This document shows positions 7,614 to 16,077 of a DNA stretch of 64,000 bases, piece by piece (position 1 is the stretch's first letter; every line of letters begins with the position of its first letter). The DNA comes from Halobacteriovoraceae bacterium (GTDB lineage Bacteria; Bdellovibrionota; Bacteriovoracia; Bacteriovoracales; Bacteriovoracaceae): NCBI GenBank assembly GCA_002713145.1, contig PAVS01000013.1, positions 62,001 to 126,000 on the forward strand. The letters run 5' to 3'. The translations under genes were made by a program, and so were the position numbers. The notes below the pieces were generated by a model, which saw only the letters and a list, made by a program, of their open reading frames with translations, was not told the origin of the DNA and searched no databases.

Positions 7614-10151
7614 ATGGATAAATATTTAGTTATCGTCGAGTCTCCCACTAAGGCCAAAACCATTCGAAAGTTTTTACCAAAAAACTATATAGTAGAGGCT
7701 TCTATGGGTCATGTTCGTGATTTACCTCAGTCTGCTTCGGATATTCCAGCTAAACTTAAAAAAGAAGAGTGGGCCAAACTTGGAGTGAATGTAAAAAAAG
7801 ATTTCGAGCCGCTCTACGTTATTCCTAAAGGAAAGAATAAAATTGTCACCAGCTTGCGCAAAAAAATGAAAGAGTGCGAAGCTATCTATCTCGCAACCGA
7901 TGAGGATCGAGAAGGAGAAAGTATATCTTGGCATTTAATGGAATTACTCAAGCCTAAAATTCCTGTGAAACGAATGGTTTTTCATGAAATTACTAAGTCT
8001 GCCATTAATAAAGCTCTTGAAGATACCCGTGAACTAGATGAACAGCTGGTTAAGGCACAAGAAGCAAGACGTATTTTAGATAGACTATATGGGTACACGC
8101 TCTCTCCTTTAATTTGGAAAAAAATCGCTTATGGACTAAGCGCGGGACGAGTGCAATCAACTGGTCTTCGCTTTATTATAGAGCGTGAAAGAGAGCGTAG
8201 AAAATTCGTAAAGTCAGAGTATTGGGATCTCAAAGCCAGTCTGCAAGCGGATAAAAAAGATTTTGAAGCAAAACTGACTTATGTCTCTGGAAAGCGAGTG
8301 GCCTCAGGGAAAGATTTTGATCCAGATACAGGAAAGCTGACCAAAAAAGATATCGCCCATCTCAATGAAAAAGAAGCTAAAGAGCTGCAAAATAAAATCG
8401 AATCTGGTGACTGGAAAGTTACTAAAGTAGAAGAAAAAGAAAGTAAAACCCATCCCACCAAACCTTTCATAACTTCTTCTCTTCAGATGGAAGGGGTAAG
8501 AAAACTTGGAATGAGTGCAAAGCAAACCATGCGTACCGCTCAAAAGCTTTATGAAGAAGGTCTTATCACTTATATGAGAACGGATTCACCCAATCTTTCT
8601 AAAGAAGCAATCAATGGGGCGAGAAGTTCTGTTGAAGAGCTTTTTGGTAAAGACTATTTATCTGATAAAGTGAGAAATTTTGCGGCTAAAACGAAAGGGG
8701 CGCAAGAAGCCCACGAAGCGATTAGACCTGCTGGGGCTGAGTTTACTCACCCGGATAAAACCGGTCTTACCGGCAAAGAAAAACAGCTTTATGAGCTCAT
8801 TTGGAAAAGAACTTTGGCCAGCCAGATGAAAGAAGCAACCAAAGCCAATATGCAAATACTGATCGAAGTAGATGGTCATCAATTTAATGCCAATGGTTCT
8901 CGAATTGTTTTTCCTGGGTTCTTAAGAGTTTATGTTGAAGGGAGTGATGACCCTGATAAGGCTTTGGATGATAAAGAAGTTATTCTTCCTACTATGAAAG
9001 AAGGCCAGTCCGTTAAATGTAGTTTTGTTGAAGCTCTTTCCCATGAAACAAAACCACCTGCGAGATTTACGGAAGCAAGTTTAGTTCAAAGATTAGAGAA
9101 AGAAGGGGTGGGGAGACCCTCAACTTATGCTTCTATTATTGCGACCATTCAAGATAGAGGATATGTGAGAAAAGAAGGAACTGCTCTTATCCCAACCTTT
9201 ACAGGTATGGCCGTTGTTCAACTGCTTGAGAAATACTTTGATGACTTTGTGGATTATGGTTTCACTTCAGAGATGGAAGAGAAACTAGACCTCATAGCAA
9301 CTGGCGAAGTTGATTACCTTAAATATCTAAAAGAATTTTATTCTGGAAAAAAAGGTCTCAAAAACGCTGTAGAGGCTAAAGAGAAATCGATTGTTCCAGA
9401 TGAATCCAGAACCATTCACCTTGGTGGGGTTAATGGGGAAGTGGATGTGAAAGTAGGACGATTTGGTCCTTATATTATCTCCCATGGCAGTGGAAAAGAC
9501 GAAGTCCATGCTTCCATTCCAGAAGATATTGCACCTGCAGATCTTAAAGATACAGATATAGATGAATTGATCGAACTTAGTAAACGAGGACCTGAGCCTA
9601 TAGGCACTCACCCTGAATCCGGTGAACCCATTTATTGTTTAGTCGGTCGTTATGGACCTTATCTCCAATTAGGAGAAGCCACTGAAGAGAATCCAAAACC
9701 TAGACGAGCCTCTCTACCTAAAGGAACAAGCCCTAAAAACGTAGAAATGGATGTGGCAGTCAAGCTTTTGAGTCTTCCGCGAGAGTTGGGTCTTCATCCT
9801 GAGACTAAAAAAATGGTTGCTGCCAATATTGGTCGTTTTGGACCATATGTTATGCATGATGGAGAGTTTCGTTCGATAAAAAAAGATGATGATGTGTATG
9901 AGATTGAATTACCTCGTGCTCTTGAGATATTGGCCCAGCCTAAATTTGGTCGCGGTGGTGATGTTCTGAAAGACTTTGGTAAGCTTGAAGAGGTAAAAAA
10001 ATCAGTTAAAGTGCTCGATGGTAAATATGGAGTCTATATCAAAGCCGGAACTAAGAATATATCTGTGCCGGATGAATTTAAGGATGTAGAAAAAGCGAAA
10101 AAAATAACCAAAGCCCAAGTACTTAAAATTGTTAAAGAAGCTTTAGAGTAA
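7614..10151 (+). CDS. topA: DNA topoisomerase I
   Basis: 845 residues. Type IA topoisomerase that relaxes negatively supercoiled DNA. The Toprim domain opens the protein (YLVIVESPTKAKTI, then ATDEDREGESI). The catalytic Tyr is residue 320 in GLITYMRTDS, matching the well-known position in E. coli. In place of C4 zinc fingers the C-terminal third carries repeated GRFGPY-type modules (VGRFGPYI, VGRYGPYLQ, IGRFGPYVM, DGKYGVYIK), the topoisomerase C-terminal repeat form found outside the gammaproteobacteria. It is a single-gene unit. I see no clear ribosome binding site before the ATG. Confidence 0.97.
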   Translation: MDKYLVIVESPTKAKTIRKFLPKNYIVEASMGHVRDLPQSASDIPAKLKKEEWAKLGVNVKKDFEPLYVIPKGKNKIVTSLRKKMKECEAIYLATDEDREGESISWHLMELLKPKIPVKRMVFHEITKSAINKALEDTRELDEQLVKAQEARRILDRLYGYTLSPLIWKKIAYGLSAGRVQSTGLRFIIERERERRKFVKSEYWDLKASLQADKKDFEAKLTYVSGKRVASGKDFDPDTGKLTKKDIAHLNEKEAKELQNKIESGDWKVTKVEEKESKTHPTKPFITSSLQMEGVRKLGMSAKQTMRTAQKLYEEGLITYMRTDSPNLSKEAINGARSSVEELFGKDYLSDKVRNFAAKTKGAQEAHEAIRPAGAEFTHPDKTGLTGKEKQLYELIWKRTLASQMKEATKANMQILIEVDGHQFNANGSRIVFPGFLRVYVEGSDDPDKALDDKEVILPTMKEGQSVKCSFVEALSHETKPPARFTEASLVQRLEKEGVGRPSTYASIIATIQDRGYVRKEGTALIPTFTGMAVVQLLEKYFDDFVDYGFTSEMEEKLDLIATGEVDYLKYLKEFYSGKKGLKNAVEAKEKSIVPDESRTIHLGGVNGEVDVKVGRFGPYIISHGSGKDEVHASIPEDIAPADLKDTDIDELIELSKRGPEPIGTHPESGEPIYCLVGRYGPYLQLGEATEENPKPRRASLPKGTSPKNVEMDVAVKLLSLPRELGLHPETKKMVAANIGRFGPYVMHDGEFRSIKKDDDVYEIELPRALEILAQPKFGRGGDVLKDFGKLEEVKKSVKVLDGKYGVYIKAGTKNISVPDEFKDVEKAKKITKAQVLKIVKEALE

Positions 10152-10175
10152 GTAGAGATAAAGTGAGATATTTTG

Positions 10176-10204
10176 TTGACTTATGTCATTAAAAATATTA
10201 AATT
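10176..10204 (+). promoter_or_regulatory. Probable promoter of rpmE2
   Basis: TTGACT at 10176-10181, a 17-nt spacer, and TAAATT at 10199-10204. A 7-bp inverted pair, ATGTCAT (10183-10189) and ATGACAT (10218-10224), overlaps and follows it and might be an operator; this is not a match I can name. Confidence 0.45.
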
Positions 10205-10245
10205 TCCTCCTACTTTTATGACATTATTTAAATAGGAATATAATT

Positions 10246-10494
10246 ATGAAAAAAGAGATTCATCCAGAGTACAGAGAAGTTTTATTTCACGATATCTCTG
10301 TAGATTTTAAAGTATTAACTCGTTCTACTATCAAAACAAAAGATACAATCGAGCATGAAGGACAAACATATCCTTATATAAAAGTTGATATTTCTTCAGC
10401 ATCTCATCCATTCTATACAGGAACTCAGAAGATTCTTGATAGTGAAGGAAGAGTTGATAAGTTTAAGAAGAAATACGCTCGCAGACGTTCATAA
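10246..10494 (+). CDS. rpmE2: 50S ribosomal protein L31 type B
   Basis: 82 residues. L31 of the zinc-independent type: starts [16 protein letters not shown], contains [13 protein letters not shown] and a basic end (KKKYARRRS), and has no cysteine at all, so it cannot carry the CxxC zinc ribbon of L31 type A. In other bacteria the type B copy is used when zinc is short, often under Zur control; whether this genome also has type A cannot be seen. An AGGAA ribosome binding site precedes the ATG. The gene stands alone and ends at a strong terminator. Confidence 0.95.
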   Translation: MKKEIHPEYREVLFHDISVDFKVLTRSTIKTKDTIEHEGQTYPYIKVDISSASHPFYTGTQKILDSEGRVDKFKKKYARRRS

Positions 10495-10516
10495 TAAAGT
10501 TTTTGAGTATAAATTT

Positions 10517-10547
10517 AAAAAGCCTCTCTTACGAGAGGCTTTTTTTA
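10517..10547 (+). terminator. Rho-independent terminator after rpmE2
   Basis: A tract, then the perfect stem GCCTCTC / GAGAGGC around a 4-nt loop (10522-10539), followed by a run of T. In the other direction it can also serve the convergent merC-like gene. Confidence 0.9.
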
Positions 10548-10570
10548 TGTTTAAAATTTAAAAAAAAATC

Positions 10571-10993
10571 TTATTTATGAGAACAGCTTGGTTTATTTTG
10601 AGAACTCAGACATTTTCCATGTCTGACTTTCATATTCTTTACATGAGCAAAGATTAAGAAAAAAGAACCAAATATAGTGAGTCCATCAGCTAACATTATA
10701 TTGTGATGGGCCAAGAATACGGCTGATAAAATGAGAGTGATACCCACGAGAGCAATCGCGATAATGTCTTTGTGACCATGTTTACGACAATGAGGATAGA
10801 CGGCCAAAAGAATGGAGCTCACGACTATGACAGCGAAAATTTCATGAATATGAGAATGCTCACTAAAATAGAGCCTAAACCCTGGGAAAAAAAGCAAAAG
10901 TACAGGTGTGGCTAGGCAATGCACCAAACATATTGAAGAAGCACAGATTCCAATCTTATCCCAGATTTTATTTCGCATAGTTGTCATTTCCAT
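10571..10993 (-). CDS. MerC-domain membrane protein
   Basis: 140 residues with four likely membrane segments. The N-terminal segment IGICASSICLVHCLATPVL carries the C...HC pattern typical of the MerC family; the end is rich in His and Cys (HGKCLSSQNKPSCSHK) and could bind metal. MerC of mercury operons carries mercuric ions, but stand-alone homologues next to no mer genes are common and their substrate is unknown. The ATG at 10993 lies 6 nt after a TATATT box, so a leaderless start is possible; ATG codons at 10987 and 10978 are alternatives. Confidence 0.75.
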   Translation of the reverse strand: MEMTTMRNKIWDKIGICASSICLVHCLATPVLLLFFPGFRLYFSEHSHIHEIFAVIVVSSILLAVYPHCRKHGHKDIIAIALVGITLILSAVFLAHHNIMLADGLTIFGSFFLIFAHVKNMKVRHGKCLSSQNKPSCSHK

Positions 10994-11067
10994 CGATGCA
11001 ATATATCAGAAAAAAGTCGTAAATAAAGAAGAAATATAACGACTGCATGTTTTTCGCATTGCATGAC

Positions 11068-11418
11068 CTATATTTTATATATACCTAAATAAGCCGCAAA
11101 GAGAATAATAAGGATAAAAACTAAGCTTATCTTCTGCATAAGTTTTGGGGCTCTTTTATTGAGAATAGGAGGGATGATAGTAATAAGCATCCAGCATAAT
11201 ATTTTGACCCATAACCACAAGGGGTAATGTGAGATGTCAGCTGGGTTAAGTCCCGCCAGCTGGATCATGATGAGCCCTGAAATGAGTAAAAAGACAGTGT
11301 TGAGTCCGTAGAGGATTTTAAAGGCAATATTTTGAGGAGAGTTTGCTGCGTAGAGAAGGTTAGCTACGATTATGATAACCATTGCTATGTGAAAAAACTG
11401 ATAATCAAAAGTGTTCAT
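11068..11418 (-). CDS. Small four-helix inner-membrane protein
   Basis: 116 residues, almost entirely hydrophobic, with four predicted membrane helices (about residues 8-25, 32-52, 67-87 and 94-113). Its start overlaps the stop of pyrD by 4 nt, so it is cotranslated with pyrD. I do not recognise a family with confidence; the layout is like SirB- or YqjF-type small membrane proteins. The connection with pyrimidine synthesis is positional only. Confidence 0.6.
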   Translation of the reverse strand: MNTFDYQFFHIAMVIIIVANLLYAANSPQNIAFKILYGLNTVFLLISGLIMIQLAGLNPADISHYPLWLWVKILCWMLITIIPPILNKRAPKLMQKISLVFILIILFAAYLGIYKI

Positions 11419-12461
11419 AATTCCCTATAATATTGCCTAAGTTCGTTTATATTTTGCAATTGATGGTGCTCAATATCATCCAATATGTCATGTGAAATCT
11501 TTTTTATAATCTGAGGGCCTTGATAAATAAAGCTGGTGTAAATTTGAGCAAAGCTTCCTCCTTGTTTCCAAAAAGTTTTTAAATCCTCATAACCCTCGAT
11601 TCCCCCAACTCCAATAATAATTTTACTTGGGTCTTCCCTCAAGTATTCACAAGTCCATTCTCTCGTTTTAAAGGCATGGGGTCGTATCAAACGTCCAGAG
11701 ACTCCACCCACTCCTAAAGAATGTTGGATGGTGGTGTTAGTTGCGATAACGCCATCTATATTGAGCTCTTTGACTAACTCACAGAGAAGTTTAATATCCT
11801 CTTGATTCATATCAGGGGAGATTTTTACAAAAAGCGGCTTAGGGTGAAGACGTCTTTTTTCAATAACAGTTTCCAGTATAGGTTTTAATTGTTCCACTTT
11901 TTGAAAGTCACGAAGTCCAGGCGTATTAGGAGAGGAGACATTAACCACAAGATAATCGCTGAGCGGAGCGAAAAGTTGGTAGAGATCCGCATATTCATTA
12001 GCCGTCATTTCTGGAGGGGTGTTTTTGTTTTTACCAATATTACTTCCAATCACCATTTGTGATTTAGAGTAACGTTCAATTCTTTTGAAAATTTTCAGAG
12101 AGCCATCATTCGGAAATCCCATGGCGTTTCTCAGAGAATATTGATCACTGTGACGAAAAATACGGGGCTTAGGGTTTCCACTTTGGGGCTCTTTGGTAAT
12201 AGTTCCCAATTCAAGTGAGCCAAAGCCAATATTTTCAAAAAATTTGATACATTTCGCATTTTTATCAAAGCCAGCTGCAAGTCCGATGGGATGTGGCCAA
12301 GACATAATAGGGGTGGTCAATTTGAGCTTTGGGTTAAAGGGAGTCGGATTAAATAACTCGGATAACCAAGGAGCTTTTGAAAGTAAATTTATGGTCAAAT
12401 CATGAACTTGCTCGGCGTCAAGCTTAAAGGCTACGTGTTTAAATGCCGAATAGAAGTCCAT
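11415..12461 (-). CDS. pyrD: Dihydroorotate dehydrogenase (quinone), class 2
   Basis: 348 residues. Oxidises dihydroorotate to orotate in pyrimidine synthesis, passing electrons to membrane quinones. The class 2 features are clear: an N-terminal amphipathic membrane-binding extension (residues 1-35), HPIGLAAGFDKNA, RNAMGFPNDG, the catalytic serine in VNVSSPNTPGLR, FVKISPD, ATNTT and the GGVSGR flavin loop. The ATG at 12461 has no ribosome binding site, but a -10 box ends 6 nt before it, so the message may be leaderless. The next gene overlaps by 4 nt. Confidence 0.96.
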   Translation of the reverse strand: MDFYSAFKHVAFKLDAEQVHDLTINLLSKAPWLSELFNPTPFNPKLKLTTPIMSWPHPIGLAAGFDKNAKCIKFFENIGFGSLELGTITKEPQSGNPKPRIFRHSDQYSLRNAMGFPNDGSLKIFKRIERYSKSQMVIGSNIGKNKNTPPEMTANEYADLYQLFAPLSDYLVVNVSSPNTPGLRDFQKVEQLKPILETVIEKRRLHPKPLFVKISPDMNQEDIKLLCELVKELNIDGVIATNTTIQHSLGVGGVSGRLIRPHAFKTREWTCEYLREDPSKIIIGVGGIEGYEDLKTFWKQGGSFAQIYTSFIYQGPQIIKKISHDILDDIEHHQLQNINELRQYYREL

Positions 12462-12467
12462 ACTAAG

Positions 12468-12496
12468 TTTATATAATGGGGAACAAAATCAAGCAA
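12468..12496 (-). promoter_or_regulatory. Promoter of pyrD, probably leaderless
   Basis: Read on the minus strand: TTGCTT (12496-12491), a 17-nt spacer and TATAAA (12473-12468). Only 6 nt separate the -10 box from the pyrD ATG, placing the predicted transcript start at the start codon. Confidence 0.5.
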
Positions 12497-12541
12497 TTAT
12501 AAATTCTCACGAGTTTAAAATTATGTTAGAGTAAATAAATT

Positions 12542-12982
12542 ATGTTAAGAATATTATCGATTATTTTTTTAAGTTTTGTCTCCCTCTCAGCTTTTGCTCA
12601 AGTGACTCCCAAAGCCACTGACACCAAAGATTTACGTACTGAAAATGAAATGTTTTCCATACTCTTTATGGACGATAAAGAAAAAAATACAATAGTATTT
12701 AGTTCTGATTCCCTTGGTTCTTATCATCTCAATCATTCAGTTAATAGTAAGTTAGTTAAACGTAAAAAAGTTCCAACACAAACAGCACAAAAAATTGACG
12801 AGAACTTTGTCGATAAATTTATTACAATGAAATATATGATGGATACGAAAGTAATTGATGACTGTAAGTCTAAAACCACTTTATCTATGAGAGGTGAGAA
12901 GTTCAGCATTTGTCCAAAGGACACCGAAAGAACCAATGTCGTCAGCGAATTATTAAAATCTTTAAAGCAAGTCTTAATCTAA
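12542..12982 (+). CDS. Small exported protein upstream of the Prc-like protease
   Basis: 146 residues. A good signal peptide (MLRILSIIFLSFVSLSAFAQ) with a cleavage site after AFA gives a periplasmic protein of about 125 residues. Two cysteines (DDCKSKT and FSICPKD) could form a disulphide. The stop lies 10 nt before the start of the protease gene, and that gap holds the protease's ribosome binding site, so the pair forms an operon. I do not recognise the family. A role with the protease, for example as substrate or adaptor, is only an inference from position. Confidence 0.7.
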   Translation: MLRILSIIFLSFVSLSAFAQVTPKATDTKDLRTENEMFSILFMDDKEKNTIVFSSDSLGSYHLNHSVNSKLVKRKKVPTQTAQKIDENFVDKFITMKYMMDTKVIDDCKSKTTLSMRGEKFSICPKDTERTNVVSELLKSLKQVLI

Positions 12983-12992
12983 AGGAATAAAA

Positions 12993-15167
12993 ATGAAGTT
13001 GTCTCTAGTCTTAATCTTAATTTTAAGTAGTTTTGTCGCTTTTTCCCTGGACGAAAAAGAGGATAAAGAAGAAAAGAATAGCTCGATTCTCGGGGCTCTC
13101 ATACCGGGTAAACCTTCTAAAGATCAAATGCTGGGTGAAATTTTAAAAGGTGTTCTTGAAAATTACCACCTCACCAAAAAAGAACTGAACAATAAAGTTT
13201 CTGAAGATGCTTTCAAGCTTTATATTGAAAGATTAGATTATGGAAAACAATTTCTCCTAGAAGATGATGTGGAAGCACTTGAAAAATACAAAAAAGATTT
13301 TGATGATCAGTTGATGAGTGGGAATTTAGTGATCGCTAAAGAGACTTCAAAGTTGCTTAAAAAACGTATTATGTTTGTTAAGGGGCATGTGGAGAAAACA
13401 CTTAAAAAAGATTTCGATTTCTCTAAAGAAGAAGAGTATGAAACGGATGCAAAGAAAAGAGAGTTCGTTGATACCAAAAAAGAATTACTTCAAAGATGGG
13501 ATAAAATTTTAAAACTAGAAGTTTTGGTTCAGTACTTTGATTTGGAAGATGAACAAAATGGTGTTGGTGATAAAGACGATAAAGATAAAAAAGAGAAGAA
13601 GAAAAAGCAAAAAGCGGCTAAGAAAAAATCTGAAAAAGAGCTTATGAAAGAAGCAAGAGAAAAAGTCGCCAAAAGATATAAACGAATTTTTAAAAGACTA
13701 TTAGAAGAAGATCATAGCGATGAAGTTGATAAGTTTTATAACTCTGTGGCTCGAGTCTATGATCCCCACACACTCTATCTGATTCCTGAAGAAAAAGAGG
13801 ATTTTGATATTGATATGAGTGGAAAGCTCGAAGGTATTGGAGCTCTTCTCAGAGAAGAGGGGTCATTTATTAAAGTTGAGCGTATTATTCCCGGATCAGC
13901 TTCTTGGAAAGGCAAAGAGCTTAAAGCAGAAGATGTGATACTAGCGGTAGGACAGCAAAAAAATGAGTTCGTGGATATCGTTGATATGGGGATAAGAGAT
14001 GCTGTAAAACTAATTAGAGGACCTAAAGGAACAAAAGTTTTTCTTAAAGTTAAAAAGCCAGAAGGCCATACTAAAACCATCGAAATCATTCGTGATAAAG
14101 TTATTCTCGAAGAATCATATGTTAAAAGCTCACTTTTAGAGATGAAAGATAAGAAGACGAAAGTTGGTTATATCAAAGTGCCTAAGTTTTACCGTGACTT
14201 TCAAGATCCAAATGGAAGAAACTGTTCTGATGATGTGAAAAAAGAACTGATTAAGCTCAATAAAACTGATGCGAAAGCAGTCATTTTAGATTTAAGAAAT
14301 AATGGGGGAGGAGCGCTGGTTGATGCAACTCTTATGGCCGGTTTATTCATAGATAAAGGGCCGATTGTTCAAGTGAAAAGAACAGGAGCTCCCGATATCA
14401 AGTATGATGATGATAATAAAACTTTTTGGGATAAAGAGCTGATTGTCCTTGTGAACAGGTTCAGTGCTTCTGCTTCGGAGATTGTTGCAGGTGCGATTAA
14501 AGATTATCACCGAGGAATAATTGTTGGCTCTGGTGATCAAACTCATGGGAAAGGAACAGTTCAGGCTATCCTCAACCTTGATGAATTTGTTTCAACTAGA
14601 TTTATTAGACTGGATAGCTCTCTGGGAGCGATGAAAATTACCACAGATATGTTTTATCGTATCAACGGAATGTCCACTCAATTTAGAGGGGTAGAGCCTG
14701 ATATCAAGCTTCCTGATCCATTCGCGTTTATGGACACCGGTGAGAAATCTCTTGATCATGCAATTCCCTATGCAGAAGTTGATCAAGCTAAATATAAACT
14801 TTGGAAAAAAGACATAAGAAAGAATCTGGATAAAGTCGCCAAAATGAGCCAAGCCAGAGTGAAAAAAGATGATCGTTTCTCCAAGATTTTAGAAAGCATC
14901 GAGTGGTCAACCGAGAGAAAAGAACAGACCAAGAGACCTTTGAGTCTAAAGGCCATGAAAAAGTATCGAGAAGAGACGCAAAAAATGGCTGATAAGTTTG
15001 AAAATGAGAAAGTGAATGAAAATGTTCAGGTTTCTCATCTCTCAGATAAAAAGAAAAAAATGACAGAAGTTGAGAAAGAAAGCTTTAAAGAATTCAAAGA
15101 AGAGCTGCAAAAAGACCCTGTTATTGAAGAAACACTTTTCATTGTTGAGGACTTAATAAAGTCTTAA
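12993..15167 (+). CDS. S41 carboxy-terminal processing protease (Prc/Tsp type)
   Basis: 724 residues with a signal peptide (LSLVLILILSSFVAFS). Order: an N-terminal helical region, a Lys-rich low-complexity insert near residues 190-230 (KDKKEKKKKQKAAKKKSEKE), a PDZ domain near 285-365 (LEGIGALLREEG...), then the S41 core: LDLRNNGGGALVDA, catalytic Ser in NRFSASASEIVAGA and the Lys in HGKGTVQ. The extra C-terminal domain after the core is the Tsp/Prc form. In other bacteria Prc trims lipoproteins and peptidoglycan hydrolases in the periplasm. A good AAAGGA ribosome binding site precedes the ATG, and a terminator follows. Confidence 0.92.
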   Translation: MKLSLVLILILSSFVAFSLDEKEDKEEKNSSILGALIPGKPSKDQMLGEILKGVLENYHLTKKELNNKVSEDAFKLYIERLDYGKQFLLEDDVEALEKYKKDFDDQLMSGNLVIAKETSKLLKKRIMFVKGHVEKTLKKDFDFSKEEEYETDAKKREFVDTKKELLQRWDKILKLEVLVQYFDLEDEQNGVGDKDDKDKKEKKKKQKAAKKKSEKELMKEAREKVAKRYKRIFKRLLEEDHSDEVDKFYNSVARVYDPHTLYLIPEEKEDFDIDMSGKLEGIGALLREEGSFIKVERIIPGSASWKGKELKAEDVILAVGQQKNEFVDIVDMGIRDAVKLIRGPKGTKVFLKVKKPEGHTKTIEIIRDKVILEESYVKSSLLEMKDKKTKVGYIKVPKFYRDFQDPNGRNCSDDVKKELIKLNKTDAKAVILDLRNNGGGALVDATLMAGLFIDKGPIVQVKRTGAPDIKYDDDNKTFWDKELIVLVNRFSASASEIVAGAIKDYHRGIIVGSGDQTHGKGTVQAILNLDEFVSTRFIRLDSSLGAMKITTDMFYRINGMSTQFRGVEPDIKLPDPFAFMDTGEKSLDHAIPYAEVDQAKYKLWKKDIRKNLDKVAKMSQARVKKDDRFSKILESIEWSTERKEQTKRPLSLKAMKKYREETQKMADKFENEKVNENVQVSHLSDKKKKMTEVEKESFKEFKEELQKDPVIEETLFIVEDLIKS

Positions 15168-15171
15168 TAAC

Positions 15172-15197
15172 GGCTCTCGTAAGAGGGCTTTTCTTTT
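15172..15197 (+). terminator. Rho-independent terminator after the Prc-like gene
   Basis: Stem GCTCTC / GAGGGC with one G-U pair and a GTAA loop (15173-15188), followed by a T-rich run. It begins just after the stop codon at 15167. Confidence 0.75.
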
Positions 15198-15249
15198 TAC
15201 ATTTTAGGTGTTTATGACTAGAATGATGCCTTATACAAAAGGTGTAAAC

Positions 15250-16059
15250 ATGTCTAAAACTAAGTCTAAAGTCGATTTAAAACCCTTCAATAAATATTAT
15301 TATTATGAAAAAGCAGTTCAGAACCCTGAGAACGAAGTTGAGTTCTTTAATGAGAAGTATGAAGAAATTCGAGGCAAAGAACCTAAAACACTAAGAGAAG
15401 ACTTTTGTGGAACCGGTGCCATCAGTTGCGAATGGGTGAAGCAGGGAGAAGAGTATCAGTCGTGGGGGATTGATTTAGATCCTGAGCCAATTGAGTATGG
15501 GAAAGAATTTCATTTGGGAAGCTTGGATAAAGAAGAACAAAAAAGAGTTCATTATATTCTTGATGATGTCATGAAAGCTCAAACCCCAAAAACAGATGTG
15601 ATTTTTGCTTTTAACTTTTCCTATTTTATTTTCAAGAAAAGATCAGAGCTCATTAAATATTTTACAAGTGTAAAAAATTCTCTGAAAGACGATGGTGTTT
15701 TTTTTATAGATCTCTTTGGAGGACCCGATTCTCAAACTGTCATGACGGACGAGATTAAGCATCCTGGTTTTAAGTATTTCTGGGATTGCCAGTACTTTAA
15801 TGCCATCAATAATGATTGTCGCTTTGCTATTCACTTCAAACGCAAAGGGGAGAAAAAGCGTAAGGATGTTTTTGTCTATGAATGGCGTATGTGGGGAATG
15901 CGTGAGTTGAGAGACATTTTAGAAGAAGTAGGGTTTAGTCAGACCATTGGTTATTGGGAAGGTGAAGATGAAGATGGTGATGGCGATGGAAACTTCTTTG
16001 AGTGTGAAGATGCAGATAACTGTGATGCTTGGGTTACTTATATCGCTGCTATCAAATAA
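15250..16059 (+). CDS. SAM-dependent class I methyltransferase
   Basis: 269 residues from the ATG at 15250, which has a ribosome binding site (AAAAGGTG) 5 nt upstream; upstream in-frame starts at 15208 (GTG) and 15214 lack one. The Rossmann motif I is unusual but clear, LREDFCGTGAISCEW, followed by an acidic strand end (GIDLDPEPIEYG) and IFAFNFSYFIF, VFFIDLFGG. The C-terminus holds a very acidic stretch (WEGEDEDGDGDGNFFE). The substrate cannot be told. It stands between the protease terminator and mutA, with an 18-nt gap to mutA, so it may be cotranscribed with the mutase genes. Confidence 0.85.
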   Translation: MSKTKSKVDLKPFNKYYYYEKAVQNPENEVEFFNEKYEEIRGKEPKTLREDFCGTGAISCEWVKQGEEYQSWGIDLDPEPIEYGKEFHLGSLDKEEQKRVHYILDDVMKAQTPKTDVIFAFNFSYFIFKKRSELIKYFTSVKNSLKDDGVFFIDLFGGPDSQTVMTDEIKHPGFKYFWDCQYFNAINNDCRFAIHFKRKGEKKRKDVFVYEWRMWGMRELRDILEEVGFSQTIGYWEGEDEDGDGDGNFFECEDADNCDAWVTYIAAIK

Positions 16060-16077
16060 CTAAAACAAGGGATTTTT

